A model generated the notes under the pieces. That model was given only the letters and a program-made list of their open reading frames with translations, was not told the origin of the DNA and searched no databases. A stretch of 64,000 nucleotides of DNA from NCBI RefSeq assembly GCF_021654455.1, contig NZ_AP024276.1, positions 1,426,001 through 1,490,000 of the forward strand, written 5' to 3'. The position numbers and the translations under genes are program-made. Source of the stretch: Streptococcus parasuis (GTDB lineage Bacteria > Bacillota > Bacilli > Lactobacillales > Streptococcaceae). Positions 18,396 through 27,640 of this stretch are shown in pieces; within the stretch, counting starts at the first letter, position 1, and each line of letters starts with the position of its first letter.

Positions 18396-18445
18396 TTTGT
18401 ATAGATGATAACTATATTTTATCATTTCAAATAAATATATACAAA
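18396..18445 (-). promoter_or_regulatory. Operator/promoter region of the first toxin-antitoxin pair
   Basis: Outer arms TTTGTATA (18396-18403) and TATACAAA (18438-18445) flank an inner GATAA/TTATC palindrome (18407-18423). A minus-strand promoter TTGTAT-17-TAAAAT lies across them. This is a typical layout for autorepression by an RHH antitoxin. Confidence 0.6.
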
Positions 18446-18526
18446 CTATATTCGTTCTCTATGTTTTCTTTTCAAAATAAATAAAAATGAAAAAGAACCG
18501 TGCCAGTTGACACGGATAATAAGCAA

Positions 18527-18796
18527 TCATTTTCGATAAATATCTTTCCGATGCCCGATTTCAAGAGCTAAGATGACCATTTTGTTATCAATAATATCGC
18601 AAATCACACGGTAATTCCCCACTCTATACCGCCACAGGCCCTTATAGTCTCCTACCAAGGCCTTACCAAACTGTCTTGGATTTTCCAAACCGTCCAATCT
18701 TTTTTTCAAATCCTTAGCAAGCATCATCCCTACATGCCGGTCCATTTTTTTCAACTGCTTCAAAGCATCATCGCTGAGAACAAGTTTATAAGCCAT
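18527..18796 (-). CDS. RelE-family mRNA interferase toxin
   Basis: This 89-residue toxin shows RelE landmarks: YKLVLSDDALKQLKKMDRH, the basic helix AKDLKKRLDGL, and the C-terminal LWRYRVGNYRVICDIID...LALEIGHRKDIYRK with the arginines and the final tyrosine used in ribosome-dependent mRNA cleavage. It overlaps the antitoxin end by 11 bases. Confidence 0.92.
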   Translation of the reverse strand: MAYKLVLSDDALKQLKKMDRHVGMMLAKDLKKRLDGLENPRQFGKALVGDYKGLWRYRVGNYRVICDIIDNKMVILALEIGHRKDIYRK

Positions 18797-19013
18797 CTTC
18801 TAACTCCGCAAGAACATCATCAATCGAGTGTGTAACAGGATTTTCTTGGAATTTCTTCAAAGCCTTGATACCAATTTCATAGTCCAACTGGTCTTCTATC
18901 TGTTCAACAAGTGCAGTTTTGAATAACTCAGACAGGCTTTTTCCTGTATGAATGGCATAGCTTCTGAAGATTTCTTCTTCTGTTTCATTTAATCGCAAGG
19001 ATACAATTCCCAT
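18786..19013 (-). CDS. Ribbon-helix-helix antitoxin (RelB-like, DUF6290 type)
   Basis: This 75-residue antitoxin starts with IVSLRLNETEEEIFRSYAIHTGKS, a MetJ/Arc-type ribbon-helix-helix, then a C-terminal toxin-binding tail ending EDGL. The ATG at 19013 is 4 bases after AGGTGG; an ATG one codon earlier is possible. An upstream in-frame ATG at 19043 is excluded because it lies on the -10 box. Confidence 0.87.
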   Translation of the reverse strand: MGIVSLRLNETEEEIFRSYAIHTGKSLSELFKTALVEQIEDQLDYEIGIKALKKFQENPVTHSIDDVLAELEDGL

Positions 19014-19041
19014 CATTCCACCTACTTTCTTCTTGTAATAC

Positions 19042-19070
19042 ATTGTAAAACAATTCGTTCAAAATGTCAA
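19042..19070 (-). promoter_or_regulatory. Promoter of the second toxin-antitoxin pair
   Basis: Near-consensus TTGACA (19070-19065), 17 bases, TACAAT (19047-19042) on the minus strand. The TTGT/ACAA arms around the -10 could be the antitoxin operator. Confidence 0.75.
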
Positions 19071-19084
19071 TTGACACCAGAAAA

Positions 19085-19106
19085 ACAGACCACATTTGTA
19101 GTCTGT
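19085..19106 (-). terminator. Terminator after asnS, copy 2 of the duplicated hairpin
   Basis: The same 22-base hairpin as at 17498-17519, again with a T-run on the minus strand. It lies about 20 bases after the asnS stop codon. Confidence 0.8.
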
Positions 19107-19126
19107 CTGTATATCTATTAAATTAC

Positions 19127-20473
19127 TTACGGATGCAAGCGATGCAACATTCTCGGGAACGGAATCGCTTCACGGATATGTTTTGTACCTGCTACGAATG
19201 TAACCATGCGTTCGATACCGATACCGAAACCACCGTGTGGCACAGAACCGTATTTACGAAGATCAAGGTAGAAGTCATATTCTGACTTGTCCATACCAAG
19301 TTCATCCATTTTCGCTACCAAGGCATCATAGTTGTCCTCACGCATTGAACCGCCGATGATTTCACCATAGCCTTCTGGAGCAAGCAAGTCTGCACAGAGT
19401 ACACGTTCTGGGTTACCAGGCACTGGTTTCATATAGAAAGCTTTAAAGCTAGCTGGATAGTTCACAACAAAGGTTGGCACGCCAAAGTAGTTTGAAATCC
19501 ATGTTTCATGAGGTGAACCAAAGTCATCCCCATGCTCGATGTGTTCATAGTCTGTATCTTCGTCCGCTTCATGCTCTTGCAGAAGAGTAATGGCATCATC
19601 ATAAGCTACACGTTTGAAAGGCTCAGCGATGTAGCGTTTCAAAGCATCCACATCACGCTCAAGAGTCTCCAAGGCTTGAGGAGCTCGGTCAATAACGCCC
19701 TGAATCAAAGCTTTAACATAAGCTTCTTGCAAATCAAGTGACTCTTCATGGCTGAGGAATGAGTATTCCGCATCCATCATCCAAAATTCTGTCAAGTGAC
19801 GACGGGTTTTTGATTTTTCCGCACGGAAAACAGGACCAAAGTCGAAGACACGACCAAGTGCCATGGCACCAGCTTCAAGGTAAAGCTGACCTGATTGGCT
19901 CAAGTAAGCAGGCTGACCAAAATAGTCTGTTTCAAACAATTCTGTTGAATCTTCTGCCGCATTTCCTGACAAGATTGGGCTATCAAATTTGATAAAGCCA
20001 TTTTTTTCAAAGAATTCATAGGTTGCATAGATGATGGCATTACGAATTTGTTGGATGGCAACTTGTTTACGAGAACGCAACCAAAGGTGACGGTTATCCA
20101 TAAGGAAGTCTGTACCATGTTCTTTAGGCGTAATTGGATAATCTTGTGACTCACCGATCACTTCAAGGTCTGTCACATCCAACTCATAACCAAACTTAGA
20201 ACGTTCGTCTTCCTTCACAATCCCTGTCACATATACAGAAGTTTCTTGGCTCAACCGTTTCGCCACATCAAACTTCTCTGTACCAGCTTCTTCACCGAAT
20301 TTTTCAATGAAGTTTGGCTTGAAAGCAACTGCTTGGAAGAAAGCTGTTCCATCACGTAATTGTAAGAAGGCCAATTTCCCTTTACCTGACTTGTTGGCAA
20401 CCCAGGCACCGATGGTCACTTCCTGACCCACGTAATCTTTCACTTGGTTAATCGTAATCAATTTTCTAGACAT
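19127..20473 (-). CDS. asnS: Asparaginyl-tRNA synthetase
   Basis: This 448-residue class IIb synthetase has an N-terminal OB-fold anticodon-binding domain ([24 protein letters not shown] form) and the catalytic core with motif 2 [19 protein letters not shown] near residue 215 and motif 3 [14 protein letters not shown] near 415. It charges tRNA-Asn. It follows the aminotransferase by 15 bases, so DUF5590-aminotransferase-asnS form one operon. Confidence 0.98.
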   Translation of the reverse strand: MSRKLITINQVKDYVGQEVTIGAWVANKSGKGKLAFLQLRDGTAFFQAVAFKPNFIEKFGEEAGTEKFDVAKRLSQETSVYVTGIVKEDERSKFGYELDVTDLEVIGESQDYPITPKEHGTDFLMDNRHLWLRSRKQVAIQQIRNAIIYATYEFFEKNGFIKFDSPILSGNAAEDSTELFETDYFGQPAYLSQSGQLYLEAGAMALGRVFDFGPVFRAEKSKTRRHLTEFWMMDAEYSFLSHEESLDLQEAYVKALIQGVIDRAPQALETLERDVDALKRYIAEPFKRVAYDDAITLLQEHEADEDTDYEHIEHGDDFGSPHETWISNYFGVPTFVVNYPASFKAFYMKPVPGNPERVLCADLLAPEGYGEIIGGSMREDNYDALVAKMDELGMDKSEYDFYLDLRKYGSVPHGGFGIGIERMVTFVAGTKHIREAIPFPRMLHRLHP

Positions 20474-20488
20474 TCTATTTCCTCTTTA

Positions 20489-21670
20489 TTATTTTTTCAT
20501 AAATGTATGTAAACGAGCGACCGCTTCCTTCAGCGTGTCCATATCTGTCGCATAGCTGAGACGAATATTCTCAGGAGCACCAAATCCTGCACCAGTTACC
20601 AAAGCCACACCGACTTCTTCCAAAATGGCTGTCGTAAACTCCGTTACGTCTGTAAAGCCTTTCATTTCCATGGCTTTTTTCACATTTGGGAAGAGATAAA
20701 AGGCTCCTTCAGGTTTGACTACTTCAAATCCAGGTACCTCTGCAAGCAAAGGATAGATGGTATTGAGTCGTTCTTCAAAAGCTTGACGCATGGTTTCTAC
20801 CGTATCTTGGGGGCCTGTAAAGGCTTCAATGGCCGCATATTGGGCAACTGTGGTCAGGTTTGAAGTCGTTTGACCGATAATTTTACCCATGGCTGCGATA
20901 ATTTCTGGATTACCTACTGCATAACCAACCCGCCAACCAGTCATGGCATAGGCTTTTGCAACACCATTGATAACAATGGTCTGTTGACGAATGCTCTCTG
21001 AAATACTAGAAATCGGTGTAAAGGTATTACCGTTGTATACCAAACGACCGTAAATATCATCCGCCAAGATCAACAAATCATGTTTTACAGCCCAATTACC
21101 AATAGCTTCCAATTCTTCACGACTATAAATCATACCCGTAGGATTGGATGGACTATTGAGCAAGAGGACCTTGGTCTTGTCAGTCCGAGCTGCTTCTAAC
21201 TGATCAACTGTAACCTTGAAATGATGCTCTTCCGTCGCAGTCACAAAGACTGGCACCCCTTCATTCATCTTGATTTGGTCTGCATATGAAACCCAGTAAG
21301 GTGTTGGAATGAGAACCTCGTCACCTGGATTGATGACCGCCGCAAAGAAAGCATAGAGAATAAACTTGGCACCCGTACCCACTACTACTTGATTGCGTTG
21401 AATAGAGTAACCATAGAACTTCTCAAAGTAAGTATTTACCGCATCTTTCAACTCTGGAAGACCAGAAGCTACTGTATAAAAACTAGCCTTGCCATTTTCG
21501 ATGGCTTGAATAGCTGCTTCTTGAATATTTTTAGGAGTAACAAAATCTGGTTCCCCCAGCGTTAGTTCTAAAATATCGCGGCCCTCAGCCTTGAGTGCTT
21601 TCGCACGCGCACCAGCAGCCAAGGTCACACTTTCTTCCATCTCTAAGACACGTCGTGATAACTTGCTCAT
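20489..21670 (-). CDS. aspC: Aspartate aminotransferase family, PLP-dependent
   Basis: This 393-residue class I aminotransferase has the PLP-lysine segment INGVAKAYAMTGWRVGY (lysine near residue 235), the NSPSNPTGMIYS substrate/cofactor segment and ADDIYGRLVY. It probably interconverts aspartate and oxaloacetate, and being next to asnS fits an Asp/Asn theme. Its ATG overlaps the upstream DUF5590 gene by 4 bases. Confidence 0.93.
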   Translation of the reverse strand: MSKLSRRVLEMEESVTLAAGARAKALKAEGRDILELTLGEPDFVTPKNIQEAAIQAIENGKASFYTVASGLPELKDAVNTYFEKFYGYSIQRNQVVVGTGAKFILYAFFAAVINPGDEVLIPTPYWVSYADQIKMNEGVPVFVTATEEHHFKVTVDQLEAARTDKTKVLLLNSPSNPTGMIYSREELEAIGNWAVKHDLLILADDIYGRLVYNGNTFTPISSISESIRQQTIVINGVAKAYAMTGWRVGYAVGNPEIIAAMGKIIGQTTSNLTTVAQYAAIEAFTGPQDTVETMRQAFEERLNTIYPLLAEVPGFEVVKPEGAFYLFPNVKKAMEMKGFTDVTEFTTAILEEVGVALVTGAGFGAPENIRLSYATDMDTLKEAVARLHTFMKK

Positions 21671-22164
21671 AATCCCTCCATCTTGACAAAGTCACCTGTT
21701 TCAAAATCCACCAAATAATAGGCTGTCCCCGATTTGACTTCCCAAATCAGTTTACCATCCCTATAGCCTAGAATGGTTCGATCAGCCGTCTTTGCACCAT
21801 TCTCCTGAGCAATTGCTTGCGCTTCTTCCTTTGTAATCCCTGCCCCAACTGGATAGACGTAAATAGTGGACGAAGAACTTGGTATCAACACGTATACCTC
21901 ATCTCCGTTCTTATCCTTACCTTTCAAGCTATAATACGTTTCCGTACCATTATAGATTGCAAAGTCATCCACCTGATTCACATCTGCATATTGCTGCGCA
22001 ATCTGTTGCGCCCCAACTCTAGCCTCCTCAAAAGGACGAGAAGACTGCTCCCAAACGTAGAGGATTAAAAAGATAACACTGAATGCAAGAACAAAAAAAC
22101 CAATAAGACATTGACCCAAACGGCCACTAGCAAATGCCAAGAGACGGCTGAATTTTTTTTCCAT
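21667..22164 (-). CDS. DUF5590 single-pass membrane protein
   Basis: This 165-residue protein has one N-terminal membrane segment (about residues 18-36, LIGFFVLAFSVIFLILYVW) and an extracellular domain with two PepSY-like repeats (ITKEEAQAIAQENG, VKSGTAYYLVDFETGDFVKM). The family is conserved in Firmicutes upstream of aspB-asnS but has no settled function. A TATAAT lies nine bases before the ATG, which would give an extremely short leader. Confidence 0.85.
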   Translation of the reverse strand: MEKKFSRLLAFASGRLGQCLIGFFVLAFSVIFLILYVWEQSSRPFEEARVGAQQIAQQYADVNQVDDFAIYNGTETYYSLKGKDKNGDEVYVLIPSSSSTIYVYPVGAGITKEEAQAIAQENGAKTADRTILGYRDGKLIWEVKSGTAYYLVDFETGDFVKMEGL

Positions 22165-22275
22165 AGTATCCCTATTATACTACAAATCCCCCTGCAATGC
22201 TATTTTTTCTAGAAATTCAAATGGAAATTTTACAAAAAATATTCAAGTATACCTTTCTATTTTTTAGGAAATCAC

Positions 22276-22304
22276 TTGCCAATCAATGTAAATATTGCTA
22301 AAAT
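22276..22304 (+). promoter_or_regulatory. Promoter of the MarR gene
   Basis: TTGCCA (22276-22281), 17 bases, TAAAAT (22299-22304). The ATG follows after only six bases and there is no ribosome site, so the mRNA should be leaderless. Confidence 0.65.
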
Positions 22305-22310
22305 ATTCGT

Positions 22311-22751
22311 ATGAATAGCGTAGAAAAATCATTAAACGAAAACAAACATGCCTTACACAGCCTTGTCGTTTTTCGAAGAGCAGCAAATACTATTTCAAAA
22401 AAAGAAATGGAAACCATCAGAAAATATGGACTGACCGTTGCCCAATTTGGAGTATTGGAGGCACTCTACAACAAGGGCGACTTGAGAATTCAGGACCTAA
22501 TCGATAAATTGCTGAGCACATCAGGAAACATGACAGTGGTCATCAAAAATATGATTCGAGAAGGCTACATTTCCAAAACCATCGACTGCAAGGATAGAAG
22601 AGCATTTCGAATCGGTCTAACACCATATGGCCGAGAAATCATTGAAAAAATCTTACCTGATCATTATGCACATGTCGGCGAACTCTTTTCCGTCCTCAGT
22701 CAAGAAGAGCAAGATCAACTAGCTGAGATTTTGAAAAAATTTAAAAACTAA
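22311..22751 (+). CDS. MarR-family transcriptional regulator
   Basis: This 146-residue protein has the MarR winged helix: LTVAQFGVLEALYNKGDLRIQDLIDKLL, then TSGNMTVVIKNMIREGYISK and the wing CKDRRAFRIGLTPYGREII. It lies 77 bases upstream of a flavin reductase gene on the same strand and is likely to control that gene; homologues of this pair respond to quinones or oxidants (inference). Start and promoter suggest leaderless translation. Confidence 0.9.
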   Translation: MNSVEKSLNENKHALHSLVVFRRAANTISKKEMETIRKYGLTVAQFGVLEALYNKGDLRIQDLIDKLLSTSGNMTVVIKNMIREGYISKTIDCKDRRAFRIGLTPYGREIIEKILPDHYAHVGELFSVLSQEEQDQLAEILKKFKN

Positions 22752-22763
22752 CTAAACTTACTA

Positions 22764-22792
22764 TTGCTAACTAGTGATAAAAAAGTTATACT
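22764..22792 (+). promoter_or_regulatory. Promoter of the flavin reductase gene
   Basis: TTGCTA (22764-22769), 17 bases, TATACT (22787-22792), independent of the MarR promoter. The surrounding ACTA/TAGT symmetry might be a MarR site. Confidence 0.55.
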
Positions 22793-22828
22793 AAATCTAT
22801 CAAATTATTTTAAGGAGCTATTTACTTT

Positions 22829-23374
22829 ATGGCAAATGTTCTATTTTTAGTTGGTTCTCTTCGTAAAGGTTCATTCAACCATCAAATGGCTAAAAAGGCC
22901 GAAGCATTCTTAGCAGAGAAAGCCCAAGTCTCTTATGTTGATCTTGCAAAAATTCCTTTGTTCAACGAAGATATTGAAACTCCTATCCTTCCTGAAATTG
23001 CAGAGTTACGAGCACAAGTAGCTGAGGCGGATGCTATCTGGATTTTCTCACCAGTCTATAATTATGCAATCCCTGGTGTCGTAAAAAATACTCTTGACTG
23101 GCTCAGCCGTTCACTTGACTTATCCAATCCAAAAGGAGCTTCTATCCTCCAAGATAAAATCACAACTGTCTCAGCAGTCGCAAATGGTGGACACGAACAT
23201 TTGTTTAAGGATTTCCAACACCTACTTCCATTTATCCGTACTCACATTGCTGGCGAATTCACAGGCTCTACTGTTAATCCAGAAGCGTGGGGAACAGGTG
23301 TATTGGAATTGTCTGAAGAAACTCTTACAAAACTCGAACAACAAGCAGATGCGCTTCTTGCAGCAATCAACTAA
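22829..23374 (+). CDS. NADPH-dependent FMN reductase
   Basis: This 181-residue flavodoxin-fold protein has the FMN-binding [15 protein letters not shown] near the N-terminus and the [23 protein letters not shown] segment that defines the NADPH_dep_FMN_red family (YieF/ChrR-like quinone or azo reductases). It probably reduces quinones or flavins in the cytoplasm. AAGGAG lies 11 bases before the ATG. A strong terminator follows. Confidence 0.92.
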   Translation: MANVLFLVGSLRKGSFNHQMAKKAEAFLAEKAQVSYVDLAKIPLFNEDIETPILPEIAELRAQVAEADAIWIFSPVYNYAIPGVVKNTLDWLSRSLDLSNPKGASILQDKITTVSAVANGGHEHLFKDFQHLLPFIRTHIAGEFTGSTVNPEAWGTGVLELSEETLTKLEQQADALLAAIN

Positions 23375-23400
23375 AACCATCTGACGATCGTTAACCACTA

Positions 23401-23426
23401 ACCGAGCCAACCGTGCTCGGTTTTTT
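23401..23426 (+). terminator. Terminator of the flavin reductase gene
   Basis: Arms ACCGAGC and GCTCGGT followed by TTTTTT. Confidence 0.88.
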
Positions 23427-23441
23427 GCAATGAAAAAGTGA

Positions 23442-23501
23442 AAAAGCTATAGAACCGGCCTCTTCCCCTTAAAAGGAATCCACCAAGATTCTATAGCTTT
23501 T
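23442..23501. terminator. Bidirectional terminator between convergent genes
   Basis: Perfect 13-bp arms AAAAGCTATAGAA and TTCTATAGCTTTT around a 34-base loop, with T-rich runs on both sides. It ends the polA-lipoprotein-CoA-binding operon on the minus strand. Confidence 0.7.
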
Positions 23502-23537
23502 ATTTTTTATCACCGAAACTGGTACTCAATGATAAAT

Positions 23538-23972
23538 TTATTCTCCAATCATCTTTTGGTATTCTATCTTAATGCATCGGTTCATGACAATTTGGTCTCG
23601 ACCTGCCTGACGAAGGATTTCCTCAGCTTCCTCACTTTCCAAACCGAGTTGAGCCCAGAAAATTCGAGCATCTGTTTCAATGAATTCACGAGCAACGTCT
23701 GGGAGAAATTCACTCCGTCTAAAGACATTCACAATATCGATGGAAAGAGGAATATCTTTGAGACTTGCATAAACAGTCTCACCAAGAATTGTTTCTCCAG
23801 CAGACCGTGGATTTACTGGAATAATCCGATAACCAGCGTCCTGCATGATCCTAGAAACCCGATAGGCTGCTGTTTCTTCCCGATTGGATAAACCAACAAC
23901 CGCGATAGTTTTAGCTTCTTTAAGATAGTCGAAAATAGTATCCTGACTAGGATTTTGAAATGCGTACGTCAT
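23538..23972 (-). CDS. CoA-binding domain protein (YccU type)
   Basis: This 144-residue protein is a single CoA-binding Rossmann domain: TIAVVGLSNREETAAYRVSRIMQDAGYRIIPVNPR, then ETVYASLKDIPLSIDIVNVFRRSEF and a conserved C-terminal NRCIKIEYQ. Its biochemical role is not known. AAAGGAG precedes the ATG. It lies 47 bases after the lipoprotein gene at the end of the polA operon. Confidence 0.9.
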   Translation of the reverse strand: MTYAFQNPSQDTIFDYLKEAKTIAVVGLSNREETAAYRVSRIMQDAGYRIIPVNPRSAGETILGETVYASLKDIPLSIDIVNVFRRSEFLPDVAREFIETDARIFWAQLGLESEEAEEILRQAGRDQIVMNRCIKIEYQKMIGE

Positions 23973-24019
23973 GTAATTCTCCTTTAATGGAATGTCCTTG
24001 GGTATTGGAACAATGAATG

Positions 24020-24778
24020 CTACTTTTTAGATATTTGGTAAACAACATCCTTCAATTGGCCTATGGTTGTTTTTAAAAGGGTGCGATCCTTGTCCAGTCC
24101 TGCATCTAAAGAATAGTAGACTGCCCCTACGACGACAGAATCATCATAAGAACCAGTAGATTCCATACGGTAGAAGGTTAAACGAGCCAATTTTTGGTCA
24201 CTGAGAATCTGGCGTCCAACCTGCCACTCTTGACCAGCAATTGTCACAACCGTTTCTTCTGAAAAATCGTGATTGGTCTCTTTCATGCGTTCGGCCAGCT
24301 CGTCCATGGTCATATTGCGACCATCCTCTAGTGGAGATTGATTGAAGGCATTGATCGTATAGAGCTGAACCATAAAGGTACTGGCACCTTCTTTCACATC
24401 ATAGACAGCCATCAGAGTCTCATCTTCGGTGTTTTCCACATTCATCGTCCATGTTGATGGAACATCGTAATAACGAAAATACTCTTTAATATTTCCATTT
24501 TCATCTTGTTCCGCTACACCATTGTTGGCCGCATGAACCTTGTGGCCTTTTTGCGTCTCATCCACTGGAGGATTTGGGTTGACGACAATGGTTTCTGCAT
24601 TGGCCAAGACATCTAACTTTTCGTTACTTGTATCTTCTTTCTCCTGTAAAATAGGCAAGGTGGCTGAGAATTCTTCTCCTGATGAACTCGACTGTTGACT
24701 CGAACTCGTTTGTTCCTTACCACCACATGCAGTGAGAAACAAACTCAGTAATCCCATCAGTACAAGTGATTTCTTCAT
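24020..24778 (-). CDS. Putative lipoprotein of unknown function
   Basis: This 252-residue protein has a signal peptide with lipobox LTAC at residues 15-18 (lipidated Cys18), a serine/glutamine-rich linker (SSSQQSSSSGEE), and a C-terminal domain of about 180 residues with no motif I recognise. It should sit on the outer face of the membrane. It is 18 bases downstream of polA, with AAAGGAAG as ribosome site, so the two are cotranscribed. Confidence 0.85.
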   Translation of the reverse strand: MKKSLVLMGLLSLFLTACGGKEQTSSSQQSSSSGEEFSATLPILQEKEDTSNEKLDVLANAETIVVNPNPPVDETQKGHKVHAANNGVAEQDENGNIKEYFRYYDVPSTWTMNVENTEDETLMAVYDVKEGASTFMVQLYTINAFNQSPLEDGRNMTMDELAERMKETNHDFSEETVVTIAGQEWQVGRQILSDQKLARLTFYRMESTGSYDDSVVVGAVYYSLDAGLDKDRTLLKTTIGQLKDVVYQISKK

Positions 24779-24796
24779 CGATTTACTTCCTTTTGC

Positions 24797-27433
24797 TTAT
24801 TTGGCTTCGTACCAAGTCTCACCTTCATTTTCATCCGCAATCAATGGGACTGACAACTGAATGGCCGACTCCATGGTCTCCTTAACCATAGCTTTTACTG
24901 TTTCCAGCTCTGCCATTGGCACCTCTAAGACAATCTCATCGTGTACCTGCAAGAGCATACGGGTCGAAAGACCAGCTTCTGTCAGTGCCTTATCAAGATT
25001 GATCATGGCTACTTTGAGAATGTCTGCGGCCGAACCCTGAATCGGTGAGTTGATAGCTGTCCGCTCCGCAAAATTACGGACATTGAAATTCCGAGAGTTG
25101 ATTTCTGGTAATTCCCGACGACGCTTGTAGAGCGTTTCTACGTAGCCCTTATCACGTGCCTCTCGCACAATGGTTTCCATGTAGTTTTTGATACCAGGGA
25201 AACGTTCAAAATAGGTATCGATATAGTTTTTGGCTTCTTTACGGGAAATGCCAAGGTTGTTGGAAAGACCGAAATCAGAAATTCCATAGACCACACCAAA
25301 GTTAACGGCCTTGGCATTCCGACGGTCATTTGGTGTCACATCCTCTGCCTTTTCAATCCCAAAAACACGCATGGCTGTTGACGTGTGAATGTCAGCACCC
25401 TGTTGGAAGGCTTCAATCAAGTGTTGGTCTTGGGAAATATGGGCCAATACACGCAATTCAATCTGTGAATAGTCCGACGCCAAGAGGACACTATTTTCAA
25501 GCGAAGGAACAAAAGCCTTACGAATCAAACGACCTTGTTCCAGACGAACAGGAATATTTTGCAGGTTGGGATCCGTCGAAGAAAGACGACCTGTCTGCGT
25601 CAAATCCTGCACATAGCGAGTATGGATCTTACCATCTTCTAAAATGGCATCCTGTAAGCCGATAACATAAGTAGACTGAAGCTTGGTAATCTGACGGTAG
25701 TCCAAAATTTTTGAAACAACTGGGGCAATTGGGGCCAACCGTTCCAAGACATCCACCGCTGTAGAATAGCCTGTCTTGGTTTTCTTGGTGTATTCCAAGG
25801 GCAAGCCCATATCCTCAAAGAGAATAGTCCCTAATTGCTTAGGTGAATTGATATTAAATTCTTGACCAGCCAACTCATAGATTTCCTTGGTCAACTGCTC
25901 AATCAAGACTTCATTTTCAGCCTGCATGGCTTTTAGGGTCTCAACTTTTACCTTGATTCCAGCAATTTCCATCTTGGCTAAGACATTGGCAAGTGGCAAC
26001 TCCATCTCAAAGAGAAGATCGGACTGCTGGTTTTCCTCTAACTTGGCCAACATCGGTGCTTCTGTCTCCATCAAGACCTGCACCTTGCGGGCCAAATGTG
26101 GGAAGAACACATCACGCTCAGGCAGAGCCAACTTCGCACCTTTGCCATAAATAGCCTCGTCAGGAATCAAGCTGGTCTGTCCATAAAGATGGGCGATGGT
26201 TGTCAGCGCATTGTCGTCAACTGTCGAAAGCAAATACTTAGCGAGTCGGCTATCAAAGGTTGCAGGTGGCAAATCAATCCCTTTACGAGCAAGCAAAACC
26301 TTACCACGCTTGAAATCATAGGTTTTGATAGGCTGGTGTTCCAGAAAATCCTTCAAGGCTGGACTATCCAAGAGCTCAGGACCACCAACATAGATACCAT
26401 CCTTGTCCCCCCAAGCCAGACCAACTACCTCTTCTCGGTGGTAATTCTCCCCCAAGATTTCAAAGTAAAAGAATTGGTCTTTTTTGAACATAGCAGAGCT
26501 GACTTCGGATACGATTTGAAAATCCAGTACTTCTTCCTCTTGCGTGTTCGTCGTGCCTAACTGAGCCCTTAATTGCTTGAAGCCCATGTCATCATAAAAT
26601 TGTCCCAGTTCATCCACCTTAGGGCCTTGATAAACAATGTCATCCAGACCAATTTCAATCGGTGCCTGCGTATCGATGGTCGCAAGGGTTCGAGAAAGAA
26701 AGGCCTGTTCCTTATCCGCAATCAGATTTTCTTTCATTTTTGAAGCCTTCATGCTATCGATATGTTCATAAATTCCTTCCAAGGAACCAAACTCGGTTAG
26801 AAGCTTCAAACCTGTCTTTTCACCGATTTTCGTCACACCAGGAATGTTATCGGACTTATCTCCCATGAGGGCTTTGAGGTCAATAAACTGTGTTGGCGTG
26901 ATTCCCATTTTTTCCATGAGGTAGGCAGGGGTAAATTCTTCGAACTCGGCAACCCCTTTCTTGGAAATTTCCACAACAGTGTTTTCATCCGTCAGCTGAA
27001 TCAAGTCTTTATCACCGCTGACAATGGTCACATCGAAAGGAATGTCTGTCCGCTCTGCCATTTTATCCAAAGTACCGATAATATCGTCGGCTTCGTACTG
27101 GTTCAGCTCATAGTGCTTAATCCCCATGGCATCTAGCATCTGACGGATAAAGGGAAATTGCTCACGGAACTCATCTGGTGTTTTGGCACGACCTGCCTTA
27201 TAGTCCGCAAACATCTCTGTTCGGAAAGTTGTCTTCCCTGCATCAAATGCCACCAAAATGTGAGTCGGCTCAATCCGCTTCATCATGTGATCCAACATCA
27301 GGTTGAAACCATAAATGGCGTTGGTATGAAGACCAGTCGGACTCTTAAACCGATCGATTTGATGATAGAGTGCAAAGAAAGCACGAAAGGCTACAGAAGA
27401 GCCATCAATTAATAATAATTTGTTTTTATCCAT
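24797..27433 (-). CDS. polA: DNA polymerase I
   Basis: This 878-residue enzyme has an N-terminal 5'-3' exonuclease domain (LLIDGSSVAFRAFFAL, VSGDKDLIQL), a central 3'-5' exonuclease-like domain, and the polymerase domain with motif A ASDYSQIELRVLAHI, motif B RRNAKAVNFGVVYG and motif C QVHDEIVLEVP. The first proofreading motif reads FYFEIL rather than DxE, so the 3'-5' exonuclease is probably inactive, as in other streptococcal PolA. The start is set at ATG 27433, which matches streptococcal homologues (MDKNKLLLIDGSS). There is no ribosome site, and a -10 box ends 6 bases upstream. Confidence 0.97.
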   Translation of the reverse strand: MDKNKLLLIDGSSVAFRAFFALYHQIDRFKSPTGLHTNAIYGFNLMLDHMMKRIEPTHILVAFDAGKTTFRTEMFADYKAGRAKTPDEFREQFPFIRQMLDAMGIKHYELNQYEADDIIGTLDKMAERTDIPFDVTIVSGDKDLIQLTDENTVVEISKKGVAEFEEFTPAYLMEKMGITPTQFIDLKALMGDKSDNIPGVTKIGEKTGLKLLTEFGSLEGIYEHIDSMKASKMKENLIADKEQAFLSRTLATIDTQAPIEIGLDDIVYQGPKVDELGQFYDDMGFKQLRAQLGTTNTQEEEVLDFQIVSEVSSAMFKKDQFFYFEILGENYHREEVVGLAWGDKDGIYVGGPELLDSPALKDFLEHQPIKTYDFKRGKVLLARKGIDLPPATFDSRLAKYLLSTVDDNALTTIAHLYGQTSLIPDEAIYGKGAKLALPERDVFFPHLARKVQVLMETEAPMLAKLEENQQSDLLFEMELPLANVLAKMEIAGIKVKVETLKAMQAENEVLIEQLTKEIYELAGQEFNINSPKQLGTILFEDMGLPLEYTKKTKTGYSTAVDVLERLAPIAPVVSKILDYRQITKLQSTYVIGLQDAILEDGKIHTRYVQDLTQTGRLSSTDPNLQNIPVRLEQGRLIRKAFVPSLENSVLLASDYSQIELRVLAHISQDQHLIEAFQQGADIHTSTAMRVFGIEKAEDVTPNDRRNAKAVNFGVVYGISDFGLSNNLGISRKEAKNYIDTYFERFPGIKNYMETIVREARDKGYVETLYKRRRELPEINSRNFNVRNFAERTAINSPIQGSAADILKVAMINLDKALTEAGLSTRMLLQVHDEIVLEVPMAELETVKAMVKETMESAIQLSVPLIADENEGETWYEAK

Positions 27434-27439
27434 AGAACT

Positions 27440-27448
27440 ATTATAGCA
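27440..27448 (-). promoter_or_regulatory. Extended -10 promoter of polA, probably leaderless
   Basis: On the minus strand TGCTATAAT is followed by AGTTCT and then the ATG. No recognisable -35 is present. The expected transcription start coincides with the start codon. Confidence 0.6.
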
Positions 27449-27499
27449 TGAAATCAGGGATTTTGCGGTATGAGGATGCCTGATCAAATAGAAAAACCT

Positions 27500-27509
27500 A
27501 GCAAATACT
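27500..27509. repeat. Left 10-bp target duplication of the IS4-type element
   Basis: AGCAAATACT, repeated exactly at 29015-29024. Confidence 0.92.
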
Positions 27510-27544
27510 CAATGTCATTAAGTTAAGCATTTAAGCAGCTAAAG

Positions 27545-27589
27545 AAACTATTCCCGTCTGAGCAGTTGATGACAAGACGGGAATAGTTT
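27545..27589. terminator. Terminator in the left end of the IS4-type element
   Basis: 15-bp arms AAACTATTCCCGTCT (27545-27559) and AGACGGGAATAGTTT (27575-27589), followed on the plus strand by TTTG. It ends the transposase transcript and may also block read-in. Confidence 0.75.
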
Positions 27590-27640
27590 TTGTATTTAGG
27601 GCGCACAAAAAGGAAGGTTTTTAACCCAATTTTTTAACTA

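Noticed and set aside
17755..19016. CRISPR or phage remnant in the toxin-antitoxin islet
   Set aside because: No regularly spaced repeats, integrase or phage genes are visible.
23442..23501. A small structured RNA gene
   Set aside because: The long stem sits exactly between convergent genes and has T-runs on both sides, so a bidirectional terminator explains it.
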